Notes: generated by a model not told the origin, from the sequence alone. DNA of 64,000 nt from Micavibrio aeruginosavorus_D (GCF_051245535.1 NZ_CP195303.1:2356001-2420000), one strand, 5' to 3'. Numbered from the stretch's first letter, positions 26,882 through 35,272 are shown. Program-made: numbers and translations.

Positions 26882-27265
26882 TTAAGTTCTCTTACACGTA
26901 ATCACGCCGGTTACGCCGCCATGTTCTTCCATGGCTGTTAGGAGAATCTGGCCGTCTTTGCGGCTGATTGTATAGGTGCCTTTAATGGTCTGGGCGCCGT
27001 CACTGAGGAGGCCGTTTTCAAGTGTTGTAATGATCTCTTTGTTTTCGAGCGGGTCGATCCTGATCGTAAACGCGACATGGTCGTCGTCTATCGCGGTAAG
27101 CGAGCCGCTGTGTAATACGCCGTACTCATCTGTGCCCGTGATGGAGCCGTTTTCAATGGTATGGTGCGCGCCCACGGTCTTTTGTGAATATACGCCCTTG
27201 CCGTGGCCCTTCACGGACACTTGGTAATGCCCGTCCAGTTCTTTTATATCCATGTCATGCGCCAT
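26882..27265 (-). CDS. Small beta-rich hypothetical protein, 127 residues
   Basis: Alternating polar/hydrophobic strands (GHYQVSVKGHGKGVYSQKTV, IENGSITGTDEYGVLHSGSL) suggest a small beta-barrel. The pattern loosely recalls the GrlR-type barrel, but the match is too weak to assign. No signal peptide. The ribosome site before 27265 is poor, and an ATG four codons later is an alternative. The 260-base gap up to the PDZ gene holds nothing I can name. Confidence 0.55.
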   Translation of the reverse strand: MAHDMDIKELDGHYQVSVKGHGKGVYSQKTVGAHHTIENGSITGTDEYGVLHSGSLTAIDDDHVAFTIRIDPLENKEIITTLENGLLSDGAQTIKGTYTISRKDGQILLTAMEEHGGVTGVITCKRT

Positions 27266-27509
27266 TTTTATCGCGCTATTCTGTTTAAGGTTAACACGTT
27301 CAAAGGGGGCGATACAGAGAACAATTTGGGCCGTGAAATAAGGCTGCGCGCTTTATTTACGAAAGATTTTGTGTCTATCCAGATTGATTAAAAATTTAAA
27401 TATATTTGTAGGATGTCCTAATTTTTCCTGGTTCCTTGACATTTGCAATCCGCGGAAAACCTTAGTTAGAGGGGGCTTTGACTTCACTCTAAAGGGATGA
27501 GGTGCCGTT

Positions 27510-28091
27510 ATGATACGTGTTCAAAAAGCAGGGAATGATGATCCTGTTATGGTGCATGAGGCGGTGGGTGTCTTCAGCAATACCGATGACCTGCAAGCTG
27601 CCATGGATGACCTGCAATCACATGGTTTTATGCGTCATGAATTAAGTGTTCTGGCTGATCAGGAAAAAATAAAAGCCAAGATCGGGCGGAAATACCGCGA
27701 TGTCCGTGAACTGGAAGATGATCCGTCCGCGCCGCGCACGACCTTCTTGCCCGATGAAACGGTTGGTGAAATTGAGGGGGCGTTTATCGCCATCCCCATG
27801 TATCTGGCCGTGATTGCATCGACCTGGATCGTCGTGGCCGAGGGCGGAACGTTGGCGCATGCCGTCGTGGCCGCCATTGCGTCCGGGGCGATCGGTGCCA
27901 TTATCGGCATTATGATGGCGCGTGGTTTTTCCGAACGGCGTGATCAAGATCTGCGGGATAAAATCCGCAAGGGTGGGTTGCCGTTGTGGGTCCATCTGCG
28001 CGCCCCGGAGCAGGAAAATACGGCGGCCGAGATCATGAGAAAGCATGCAGCGCGAGATGTGCATATTCATGATGTGCCATTGTATGGGTAA
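27510..28091 (+). CDS. YflT/17M-like stress protein with two membrane helices
   Basis: In this 193-residue product, residues 15-50 (HEAVGVFSNTDDLQAAMDDL, HGFMRHELSVLADQ) match the general-stress-protein-17M (YflT) fold. A central hydrophobic hairpin (IAIPMYLAVIASTWIVVAEG; AIASGAIGAIIGIMMARG) is Gly-rich, as in glycine-zipper membrane proteins, and is followed by a basic C-terminal part. The start has GAGG upstream. A TTGACA at 27436 could be a -35 box, but no good -10 pairs with it. A terminator follows at 28129. Confidence 0.7.
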   Translation: MIRVQKAGNDDPVMVHEAVGVFSNTDDLQAAMDDLQSHGFMRHELSVLADQEKIKAKIGRKYRDVRELEDDPSAPRTTFLPDETVGEIEGAFIAIPMYLAVIASTWIVVAEGGTLAHAVVAAIASGAIGAIIGIMMARGFSERRDQDLRDKIRKGGLPLWVHLRAPEQENTAAEIMRKHAARDVHIHDVPLYG

Positions 28092-28128
28092 AGAATAACA
28101 CAATCCGTTGTCTTACTTTTGTTTTTTA

Positions 28129-28160
28129 AAAAAACCCCGCTATGATGGCGGGGTTTTTTT
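28129..28160. terminator. Rho-independent terminator (bidirectional)
   Basis: Stem AAAACCCCGC / GCGGGGTTTT with loop TATGATG and T-run after, just ahead of the first LuxR-type gene. Confidence 0.85.
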
Positions 28161-28184
28161 ATGTGTGTCGGGGCGTAAATAATT

Positions 28185-28925
28185 ATGACTGTCGGGTTGG
28201 ATAATTATTTTTTTGAAGATTATCTGAGAGAGGCCAATCGAGCCGCCTCTACGGATGAACTTTTCTCTGTGCTGATGGGGGCTGTTGGCCGGCATGGATT
28301 TAATAGTGCCTTGTTTGCTCTTATTACAGATCACGATGATATCGGACAGAAAGCTGATTTTGGCATTGTGCGGAGTTATTCTGAAAGTTGGATGGATTAT
28401 TATTTTGAAAAAGGATACGGAAACATTGATCCTGTGACGCTGAGCATCAGTACACAAAGTGAAATTTTTTGCTGGGACGATCTGCCGCGATTGATGCGAA
28501 TGACAAAGGATCAGCATGTTCTGTTGAAACAGGCGGATGATGCGGGATTGCGTAATGGCGTGGCCGTTCCTTTGCGAGGCGTGGGCAACCAGCTTGCGGC
28601 ACTGGGCTTTGCAACAGCAGAGAAAAAGGACGCTTGTGACGGTGATCTGGATATAATTTCAGCCTATGCCAATCATTTTTATGTCGCATATAAGCGTCTG
28701 CACAGACAGGAAAAGCAATTGGCGACCGTTGTTCTAACGGCCAAGGAGCGTGAGGTTTTAACGTGGGCCGCTTCGGGGAAAACGGACGCAGAAATTGCCG
28801 TTATTCTCAATCTCAGTCGCAATACCATTGATACGCATATGCGGAAGATTTTTAAAAAATTGGACGCAAATAGTCGCGTTCTTGCATCCGTGAAGGCGAT
28901 TTCAATGGGGCTAATTCATATTTGA
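28185..28925 (+). CDS. LuxR-type autoinducer-binding regulator, copy 1
   Basis: The product has 246 residues. The N-terminal autoinducer-binding domain keeps the TraR ligand residues at matching spacing: W69, Y73, D82, W97 and G125 (SWMDYYFEKGYGNIDPV, FCWDD, GLRNG). The C-terminal GerE-type HTH is VVLTAKEREVLTWAASGKT, DAEIAVILNLSRNTIDTHMR, with the invariant E188, L192 and G198. It should therefore bind an acyl-homoserine-lactone-like signal and DNA. No luxI-like synthase is in the window, so it is a candidate solo. A second paralogue follows 29 bases later. Confidence 0.92.
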   Translation: MTVGLDNYFFEDYLREANRAASTDELFSVLMGAVGRHGFNSALFALITDHDDIGQKADFGIVRSYSESWMDYYFEKGYGNIDPVTLSISTQSEIFCWDDLPRLMRMTKDQHVLLKQADDAGLRNGVAVPLRGVGNQLAALGFATAEKKDACDGDLDIISAYANHFYVAYKRLHRQEKQLATVVLTAKEREVLTWAASGKTDAEIAVILNLSRNTIDTHMRKIFKKLDANSRVLASVKAISMGLIHI

Positions 28926-28954
28926 TCTGCGTTTGAATTGTTGGGGGCGTTGCG

Positions 28955-29692
28955 ATGGTTGGGCTAAATAATTATTTTTTTGAAGATTACCTGAGGGCCG
29001 CCAATCAAGCAGATACCGTGGATGCCTTATTCTCAGTTTTGATGAAAGCTGTGGGAAGGCATGGTTTTAACCGCGCTGTTTTTGGCATGATGACGGATCA
29101 TTTGGATATTGATAAAAAGGCCGGTTTTGGTATTGCCTACAGCTACCCTGACGATTGGGTTCAATATTATAATGAAAAAAAACTGCAATATATTGATCCG
29201 GTTATGACGCTTGGATCTGTGCGGTCGGAATCGTTTTTGTGGTCAGATCTGGACAGATTGGTAAGTTTAACCAAGACCCAAAAGCAGTTTTTATTGTTGG
29301 CAGAGGACGCCGGTTTGAGAAATGGCCTGTGTGCGCCATTTCACGGCCCTCACAATCAAATCGCCGGGATTGGTCTGGCGACCACTGAAAAAAAAGATGC
29401 GTTTGATGGGAATGTCGATTTGGTGACGGCATATTGCAGTCATTTTTATGTTGCCTACAAACGGTTGATGCGCCGGGATTCTGCGGTCGAGCATATTGTG
29501 CTTACGAATAAGGAAAGTGAAGTCTTGACATGGGCCGCCGCGGGAAAGACAGATGCGGAAATTGCGGTCATTCTGAACATAAGTCACAACACCGTTGACA
29601 CGCATATGCGAAAAATTTTTCAAAAGCTCGGAGCGAATAGCCGCGTCCTTGCCGCGGTGAAGGCCATTTCGCTTGGTTTGATAAGTGTTTGA
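28955..29692 (+). CDS. LuxR-type autoinducer-binding regulator, copy 2
   Basis: The product has 245 residues and is a close paralogue of the preceding gene from the first residues (VGLNNYFFEDYLRAANQA) to the last (VLAAVKAISLGLISV). Ligand-site residues W68, Y72, D81, W96 and G124 are retained, as is the HTH (LTNKESEVLTWAAAGKTDAE). Differences are concentrated around positions 45-60 and 75-110, which could tune ligand or partner choice. GGGGG precedes the ATG. A weak hairpin (ATCACG-GATCTT-CGTGAT, 29714-29731) follows. Confidence 0.92.
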   Translation: MVGLNNYFFEDYLRAANQADTVDALFSVLMKAVGRHGFNRAVFGMMTDHLDIDKKAGFGIAYSYPDDWVQYYNEKKLQYIDPVMTLGSVRSESFLWSDLDRLVSLTKTQKQFLLLAEDAGLRNGLCAPFHGPHNQIAGIGLATTEKKDAFDGNVDLVTAYCSHFYVAYKRLMRRDSAVEHIVLTNKESEVLTWAAAGKTDAEIAVILNISHNTVDTHMRKIFQKLGANSRVLAAVKAISLGLISV

Positions 29693-29796
29693 TTTAAAAT
29701 AATTTAATGCCCCCATCACGGATCTTCGTGATGCCTGATTTTTCCTGTCCATCCTATACTCGTTTTATGAGTTTGAACTGCGTAGGCGAGGAAGCG

Positions 29797-30036
29797 ATGA
29801 AAAAGGTAAAGCAGGTGAAAGATAAAGAAATGGAAACCAAGGGGTACGACTACGACAAAATCAAAGGGATCGTGGATTCCTTGCAGTATTTAAAGGAAGA
29901 AGCGCGCAATTGCGGAAATGAGGATGTCGAAATCCTGATTCAGTCCATGTTCAATATTATGATCACGACCTATTGCATGCTTTTGCGCGAGCGTTTGCCG
30001 CGGCAGGTTTTTGATCTGGCGCCGACGACGAGTTAG
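29797..30036 (+). CDS. Small hypothetical protein, 79 residues
   Basis: ATG at 29797 with GAGG six bases upstream; longer in-frame starts are less supported. A charged, helical N-terminus (MKKVKQVKDKEMETKGYDYD) is followed by LQYLKEEARNCGNEDVEILI and a C-terminal ITTYCMLLRERLPRQVF. No family recognised. It converges with the DUF4105 gene, which ends 7 bases away. Confidence 0.55.
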   Translation: MKKVKQVKDKEMETKGYDYDKIKGIVDSLQYLKEEARNCGNEDVEILIQSMFNIMITTYCMLLRERLPRQVFDLAPTTS

Positions 30037-30042
30037 GCGAGC

Positions 30043-31068
30043 TTATTCAGCCCGTATCCGCCGCGAATAGCCGTCAGCGCCGTTAATCTTGCGGGCTTTT
30101 GCGGTGATGGCGGCGGCGGATTTTATGTCGGTCAAGGTGGCCCCTTCGGGGGCGTTGAGCCCGCCGCGTTCGTGCATATATTCAGGCAGATAACCGGACA
30201 GGATCACGCGCGGGTCCATGTGCAGACCCGGTACGATGGCTTGGGCCATGCTGAACACAATGGTTGTGCAGTTGGCGGTCAGCGTGTTGTAAAATTGCGG
30301 GGCCTTGCGCAGGGTGTTGCCCGTGTTCAGGTACGAGAGGAACAGGGCCTTCATCGATTCGGGTTTGGCCTTGATGGAATAACGGTACACGTCTTCACCG
30401 CGGACATTGGTGCGCAGATAGATGATGTCGCGTTCGTCCGCGGCAATCAGGGCCAGTTCGTATTCCTTGAAAAATCCAGCCAGATTGGAATAGACCTCGC
30501 CCTCTTCCTTGCGAATTTCAACGGAAAAGACCAGATGGTCGCCGTTTGCGAAGCCAAAGCTGACCAGCGTGTGGGCAATGGCGGGCATGCCCCAATACGA
30601 TAAGAACAAATCAACCGATGTGATGGTGTCGATGTCGTAGGTGCGTTGGTCCCATTTGGCATCATAATCATCCAAACTGCGCCATGTGAAATTGCGCACG
30701 TCTTTGATCGTGACCATATTGCCGTCGATATCGGCGGCCAGAATGTTGGCAACCTCCGGCATCCAGTATCGATAATTTTGCGGCTTGATCGCTGTCCACC
30801 ACATCACGGCCAATGCCATGGCCAGCATAAAGGCCCCGGTGGCCAGCGGGCGGCGCCATGTGAACAACGCGTAGTAGAGTGTCGCAACGACATAAGCAGC
30901 CCACAGCCCGGCGGCCAGCCAACTGCCATCCCCCAAGCCGAACAATCCCTGCCCCGGCGCACGATACCACAGCGCCAAGCCCACAAAGATGGATGGGATC
31001 AGGATCACAAGGCTCAGGCCAAGGGCACGCAGAACCGCGATGATTTTACTTTTTCTGCTTGGTTGCAT
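30043..31068 (-). CDS. DUF4105 membrane protein
   Basis: The product has 341 residues. Three N-terminal membrane helices (LSLVILIPSIFVGLALWY; LAAGLWAAYVVATLYYALF; GAFMLAMALAVMWW) precede a periplasmic-type DUF4105 domain marked by VRNFTWRSLDDYDAKWDQRT, IAHTLVSFGFANGDHLVFSV, RGEDVYRYSI and FYNTLTANCTT. The Asn-Cys-Thr-Thr core suggests a papain-like thiol fold, but the activity is unproven. The start overlaps the 3' end of the hydrolase gene by 23 bases, so they are probably co-transcribed. Confidence 0.85.
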   Translation of the reverse strand: MQPSRKSKIIAVLRALGLSLVILIPSIFVGLALWYRAPGQGLFGLGDGSWLAAGLWAAYVVATLYYALFTWRRPLATGAFMLAMALAVMWWTAIKPQNYRYWMPEVANILAADIDGNMVTIKDVRNFTWRSLDDYDAKWDQRTYDIDTITSVDLFLSYWGMPAIAHTLVSFGFANGDHLVFSVEIRKEEGEVYSNLAGFFKEYELALIAADERDIIYLRTNVRGEDVYRYSIKAKPESMKALFLSYLNTGNTLRKAPQFYNTLTANCTTIVFSMAQAIVPGLHMDPRVILSGYLPEYMHERGGLNAPEGATLTDIKSAAAITAKARKINGADGYSRRIRAE

Positions 31069-31798
31069 ATTCAGTCCAGTTGCATCGTTCTGTAATCAGC
31101 GGGTTCATGTGGCTGCGGTCCAGGCCATTGGTGATCAGGGCCGAAACCCGGTCGTCATCCAGATAACCAACATGCGCCTCCAGTGGGTTGGCCAATTCGG
31201 TTACGCCAAACAAGTCTTTGGGTTGGGCCACGTTGATATCGACATTGACGATTTCCGGGCAAAAGCGGCTGTCGATATATTTATCGGCATAATCCGGAGG
31301 GATGGGGTAGCTGAGAATATCGTTCGGGTCGTTAAACGCCACAATGCGCACTTTGCCGATCAGGCGTTCGTTGTAATGCGCACCATCGGGCATGCAATAC
31401 TCTCCCGTCACGCCTGTGATCGTCGGTTGTTTCTGCCCGACCTGCAACAAGGGCAATTGATTGGCTAGCATGAAGACCGTGATGGTTTCGTTTTGTAATG
31501 TGGCGTTCAGGCCGTCGAGCTTTTTGCATTCTTCACAATGTTCGCGGTCGGCGGCAAAGCGGTTGAGCGTATCGATCGTAATGCGACTGCCCAGGCTGTG
31601 CGTGACGATAAAGAAATCGTCCTGTTTGATGTTGTTGGCGATTTTATTGTCATACACATCGCAATAATGCGCGCCTGCGTCGGGCAAATCATCCCATGTG
31701 CTCTTGAACGACCAGCAGACGGATTGACCAATCGACTTATCAATTAATCCCTTCTTCTCGCCCTCATAGACCAGAAGATCCGGAACCGTTGCGTTCAT
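31046..31798 (-). pseudogene. Alpha/beta-hydrolase lipoprotein, C-terminal part (frame-shifted)
   Basis: This 250-codon frame carries the nucleophile elbow THSLGSRITIDTLNRF but no signal peptide and no oxyanion HG motif, which lie in the overlapping upstream frame (31764-32333). Removing one A from the A7 tract at 31802-31808 would fuse the two: LNKTLKKF then MNATVPDLLVYEGEKK. It may be a true mutation, a sequencing slip, or a site of transcriptional slippage. An independent start at 31798 (ATG) is conceivable but has no ribosome site. Other visible parts: VRIVAFNDPNDILSYPIP and several Cys. Confidence 0.7.
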
Positions 31799-32333
31799 GA
31801 ATTTTTTTCAGGGTTTTATTCAATCCGGCCCGGCGATAGGTGTAGGCCTCGGAATCATCAAAAGCGATGACTTCTTTGTCCGCATCACCAATGCTGGACC
31901 ATGTCAGTTCATAGAACAGCAATTCGCGGTTATTCGCGCTGGAAAAATGGCGGGAGATGCGCAGGATGCCGGCGCCATCGCCATCTTTCTCTGCGCTGCT
32001 CATGGTGATTTCCTTGATGGTGGGGTCCATGCTGTCCAGCCCCAGGGCGCCGATCAGTTTGTCACGGAACCGCGCGGAATAGCCGGGCAGGTGTTTGCTG
32101 ATGCCGTGAACCATCAGAACCTTGGTGACGCCAGGTGCGTTTTCGGTGGCTTTTTGTGCGACGCTGTTTTCAACCCCTGCAAAGGCCGGGCCGCCAATTT
32201 CGCAGATGCGCGTATCTTCCGTTTTTCCTTTGTCTTCCATGATGGCCTCGGTGACACCCTTGGCGATGGAGCTGCACCCGGTGAGGGGCAGTGTCAGGGA
32301 ACATAAAGCCAGACAAAGGAAAAGCTTTTTCAT
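31764..32333 (-). pseudogene. Alpha/beta-hydrolase lipoprotein, N-terminal part (frame-shifted)
   Basis: The 189-codon frame starts with a lipoprotein signal (MKKLFLCLALCSLTLPLTGC). The hydrolase strand with the oxyanion HG is TKVLMVHGISKHLPGYSARF, followed by LLFYELTWSSIGDADKE. The frame ends 13 codons after an A7 run, with a tail (HERNGSGSSGL) read out of frame; the catalytic Ser lies in the next frame. Together the two parts make a lipase/esterase-like envelope lipoprotein of about 440 residues. An earlier start (32393) is rejected because the signal begins at 32333. Confidence 0.7.
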
Positions 32334-32395
32334 GGTTTCTACCGTTTTGATTTTCAATGACAAAAGTATGAGCGGTCTTGTGCATAACCGCAACG

Positions 32396-32425
32396 AAAAA
32401 CCCCGCTGGTGATGGCGGGGTTTTC
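32396..32425. terminator. Rho-independent terminator (bidirectional)
   Basis: CCCCGC-TGGTGAT-GGCGGGG flanked by A-run and T-run. It ends the repeat-protein gene on the minus strand, just upstream of the hydrolase operon. Confidence 0.8.
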
Positions 32426-32441
32426 TGTAATCCTGTTGCGC

Positions 32442-33029
32442 TTACATGCCGGGGGCTGCCATGCTTGGTCCGGTCGGCGCGGGCCGGTTCTCTGGAGCCA
32501 TGGCCGGGGCACTGCCCGGGTTTTGATAGGCCCCGGTGGCGCTTTGGTTAAAATGGGTGCCAATCACGCCGCGCTCGGCGGGGCCCAGCGTGTCCTGATT
32601 TTTCCAGGCTTCCATTTTTGCGGCCACATCGTCGGCTTCCTGCGACCACGCGGTTCCGGCGGCGGGCAGGCTTTCGATCATGTTGATCAGATCCTGCTCG
32701 TTCGATTGGTTTTGGAAATTCTGAATATTCTGTTCGCCTTCCGGGGTGATTTCGGTGCCGGGTGCGGGCAAGCTGACTGTTGGATCTTCAAAATCCATGG
32801 CTTGTTCTTGGTTCTGATTTTGGAAATCCTGAATGGCCTGTTCACCTTCCGGCGTAATCTCTGTTCCCGGTGCGGGCAGATCGACGGTCGGGTCAAAATC
32901 GGCGCCTTGCTGTTCCAGCGCCTGAATGGTTTGCTCACCGGCCTCGGTCATCTCTGATCCGGGGGGTGCAATGTCATTCAAGTGGTTTACCAGTTCGTCT
33001 GCACTCATCTCCGCCAGATCTTTGGCCAT
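32442..33029 (-). CDS. Acidic repeat protein, 195 residues
   Basis: No known family. After MAKDLAEMSADELVNHLNDI come four imperfect units of about 33 residues, each starting P-x-P/A-G-T/S and carrying E-x-T-P-E-G-E-Q-x-I-Q: APPGSEMTEAGEQTIQ, PAPGTEITPEGEQAIQDF, PAPGTEITPEGEQNIQNF and PAAGTAWSQEADDVAAK. The C-terminus is Pro/Ala/Met-rich and disordered. No signal or membrane segment. The ATG at 33029 has GGGGA upstream. Glu/Gln/Asp content is high. It could be a scaffold or effector-like protein; this is a guess. Confidence 0.7.
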   Translation of the reverse strand: MAKDLAEMSADELVNHLNDIAPPGSEMTEAGEQTIQALEQQGADFDPTVDLPAPGTEITPEGEQAIQDFQNQNQEQAMDFEDPTVSLPAPGTEITPEGEQNIQNFQNQSNEQDLINMIESLPAAGTAWSQEADDVAAKMEAWKNQDTLGPAERGVIGTHFNQSATGAYQNPGSAPAMAPENRPAPTGPSMAAPGM

Positions 33030-33160
33030 GGTCTTATCCCCTCTGTCTGATTTCTTATCGGTTTTTCGCGACCGTGCCCCCAATCTACGCCTAAAGAATT
33101 AGGGTCCAATTAAAAATGCCCAGCTTTTTAGGTATTTTTATTGCCTTTTTATGGGGCATA

Positions 33161-33187
33161 AAAAACCCCGCATTTCTGCGGGGTTTT
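33161..33187 (-). terminator. Rho-independent terminator
   Basis: Minus strand AAACCCCGCA-GAAA-TGCGGGGTTTTTT, 20 bases after the isochorismatase-like gene. Confidence 0.85.
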
Positions 33188-33206
33188 GTAGGGGTGTGGG
33201 GCCTCT

Positions 33207-33914
33207 CTAGGCTGATTTGCGCAAGGTCGCTTCCAGCTTTTCCAGCCGCGTTTCGTGGCCGTTTTTCTCCACGTCCTGCGCTTTCTGATAGCTTTCGATG
33301 AGTGCGCGATAGGGTGGCACGATATGGTCAGTCATGATCGCCGCAAAATCCATCGCATCGGCGCGGTTCCACGTGCTCATGATTTCGGCCAGCACGGCGT
33401 AGGTGTCAATCGGCATCGCACCCGCCTGCTGCACGCGGGCGAGCGTCAGGTCGGTGGCCATCTTGCTCCAGTTCCCGGAGGCATCAATGACCGTGAAAAC
33501 GCGGAAGCCTTCTTCAATCGCGCTCAGCGTTGGGAACGCCATGCACACGCTGGTCAATGTTCCGGCGATCAGCAATGTTTTACGCCCGGTTTTGCGAATG
33601 GCTTCGACGAAAGCCGGATTGTCCCACGCATTGATCTGGCCCGTGCGCGGAATATACACGGCATCCGGATTGAAATGGTGGATTTCCGGGATCAGCGGAC
33701 CATTCGGACCATCCGGCACCGACGCGGTGGTAAAGGTCGGAATTTTGGCCAGATGCGCAACCTTCGCCAACGCCGTCACGTTGGATCGCAATACGGGTTG
33801 CTCTATATCGCGGACCAGTTGGAACAATCCGCTCTGGTGATCGATCAGCAGCATGACGGCGTCATCTGGATCAATCATCCATTTGTTTTTTCCGACGGAT
33901 TTTTTATCGAACAT
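33207..33914 (-). CDS. Isochorismatase-like hydrolase (YcaC type)
   Basis: The 235-residue cysteine hydrolase of the YcaC group has the catalytic Asp in VMLLIDHQSGLFQLVRDI and Cys in LIAGTLTSVCMAFPTLSA, with ASVPDGPNGPLIPEI and VFTVIDASGNWSKMA also typical. The physiological substrate of these proteins is not established. A charged tail (EKNGHETRLEKLEATLRKSA) extends the usual length. It follows the pirin gene by 33 bases on the same strand, so both are probably controlled by the divergent HxlR-type regulator. Confidence 0.9.
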   Translation of the reverse strand: MFDKKSVGKNKWMIDPDDAVMLLIDHQSGLFQLVRDIEQPVLRSNVTALAKVAHLAKIPTFTTASVPDGPNGPLIPEIHHFNPDAVYIPRTGQINAWDNPAFVEAIRKTGRKTLLIAGTLTSVCMAFPTLSAIEEGFRVFTVIDASGNWSKMATDLTLARVQQAGAMPIDTYAVLAEIMSTWNRADAMDFAAIMTDHIVPPYRALIESYQKAQDVEKNGHETRLEKLEATLRKSA

Positions 33915-33947
33915 TTTTCAAGCTCCTTGTTTAAAGGTGGTGGGTCA

Positions 33948-34829
33948 TCAGAATCGTCCGGCGCGGTAATCGTCCAACGCCTGACGAATTTCGTCCTGCG
34001 TGTTCATGACGAAGGGACCGTACCCGGCAATCGGTTCATCGATGGGGGCGCCGTTCAGCAGCAGAATCGCGGAGTCCTCAAGGGCTTCTACTGATATATC
34101 CTCGTGCGCCACATCGAACAGCGCCAGATCCCGGGAGTTCAGCGTTTTCAACCCGTTAACCCGCACTGCGCCCCGCAAAATCAGCGCCATGGTGGTAAAA
34201 CCATCGGGCAGGGACAGTGTCGTTGCGCCGCCCGCTTTCAATCGCATGTCAAAGACATTGATGGGCGTGAAGGTGCGGGCGGACCCGGTCGTGCCGTTAT
34301 AATCACCAGCAATGACGCGCAGCGTTCCGGCATGATCGGGCAGGGTTACCACCGGAATATCCTTGCTGATAATTTCCTGATACGCGGGCGCGGTCATTTT
34401 ATCCTTCGCCGGCAAATTGACCCAGAGCTGGATCATCTCCAGCGTGCCGCCGCGCGCGGTGAAATCACGGCCATGCATTTCTTCGTGCAGGATACCGCGC
34501 CCGGCGGTCATCCATTGCACGTCGCCGGGGCCAATTTTACCGCTGTTTCCGGCATTATCGCTGTGCTCGACCTCGCCGTCATACACAATGGTGACGGTTT
34601 CAAACCCACGGTGCGGGTGTTGTTCCACACCGCGCGGACGATCGGAGGGTTCAAATGTCGCGGGGCCCGCGTAATCCAGCATCAGGAACGGGCTGACCTC
34701 CGCGCCTTGCGCGTTGTACGAAAACATCGTGGTGACGGGGAAGCCATCACCAACCCAATGGGCCTGTGTGTTGCGAATGACACGCTTTATCGCTTTGGTG
34801 GCGGGTGCATTGTTTTTTTGCGGTTTCAT
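33948..34829 (-). CDS. Pirin family protein (copy 1)
   Basis: The 293-residue bicupin carries the pirin metal site GVEQHPHRGFETVTIVYDGE with later His/Glu (GRGILHEEMHG). Some pirins are quercetin dioxygenases or quinone-linked regulators; the activity here is not known. The ATG at 34829 has GGAGGA upstream; a GTG one codon earlier is possible. It is first in the pirin-isochorismatase unit. Confidence 0.92.
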   Translation of the reverse strand: MKPQKNNAPATKAIKRVIRNTQAHWVGDGFPVTTMFSYNAQGAEVSPFLMLDYAGPATFEPSDRPRGVEQHPHRGFETVTIVYDGEVEHSDNAGNSGKIGPGDVQWMTAGRGILHEEMHGRDFTARGGTLEMIQLWVNLPAKDKMTAPAYQEIISKDIPVVTLPDHAGTLRVIAGDYNGTTGSARTFTPINVFDMRLKAGGATTLSLPDGFTTMALILRGAVRVNGLKTLNSRDLALFDVAHEDISVEALEDSAILLLNGAPIDEPIAGYGPFVMNTQDEIRQALDDYRAGRF

Positions 34830-34874
34830 CACGAGTCCTCCTTCAAATTTCTTGTCTGAAGGGTAAGTTAGTGG

Positions 34875-34909
34875 AGTACGATCATTTTGTAAGTACGATC
34901 AAAAATGAT
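34875..34909. promoter_or_regulatory. Candidate HxlR operator
   Basis: In the divergent pirin/hxlR gap, AGTACGATCA occurs twice as a direct repeat (34875-34884, 34892-34901), and ATCATTTTG (34881) is mirrored by CAAAAATGAT (34900-34909). It lies between both start codons, where a repressor would act on both genes. Confidence 0.5.
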
Positions 34910-34939
34910 ACCGCCCTGTGATAATGAAAAGGCCCAAAA

Positions 34940-35272
34940 ATGGCTGAAAAGAAGGAAAAAACGGTGTCCTGCCCGGTCGAGGCCACGCTGGCCGTGATGG
35001 CGGGGCGATGGAAAGTGCTGATCATCCACCAGCTGGTGGAGGGGCCGAAACGGTTTAACCAGCTTCAACGTGAATTGGGTGCGATTACGCATCGCACGCT
35101 GACCCAGCAACTGCGCGAGATGGAGGATGACGGTCTGGTGATCCGCACGGATTACAGCGAAATACCACCGCGTGTGGATTACACATTGTCGCCGCGTGGA
35201 ATGACATTGAAACCCATTCTCATTGCGATGGAGGAATGGGCGTATCAGCATGGCGGGTATGTAAAAAAATAA
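34940..35272 (+). CDS. HxlR-family transcriptional regulator
   Basis: The 110-residue winged-helix protein has the HxlR signature CPVEATLAVMAGRWKVLIIH (Cys11 near the N-terminus), then RFNQLQRELGAITHRTLTQQ and LREMEDDGLVIRTDY. Many HxlR proteins, such as YodB and HypR, sense electrophiles or oxidants through that Cys. Divergent orientation from pirin-isochorismatase suggests it controls them and itself. Confidence 0.92.
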   Translation: MAEKKEKTVSCPVEATLAVMAGRWKVLIIHQLVEGPKRFNQLQRELGAITHRTLTQQLREMEDDGLVIRTDYSEIPPRVDYTLSPRGMTLKPILIAMEEWAYQHGGYVKK

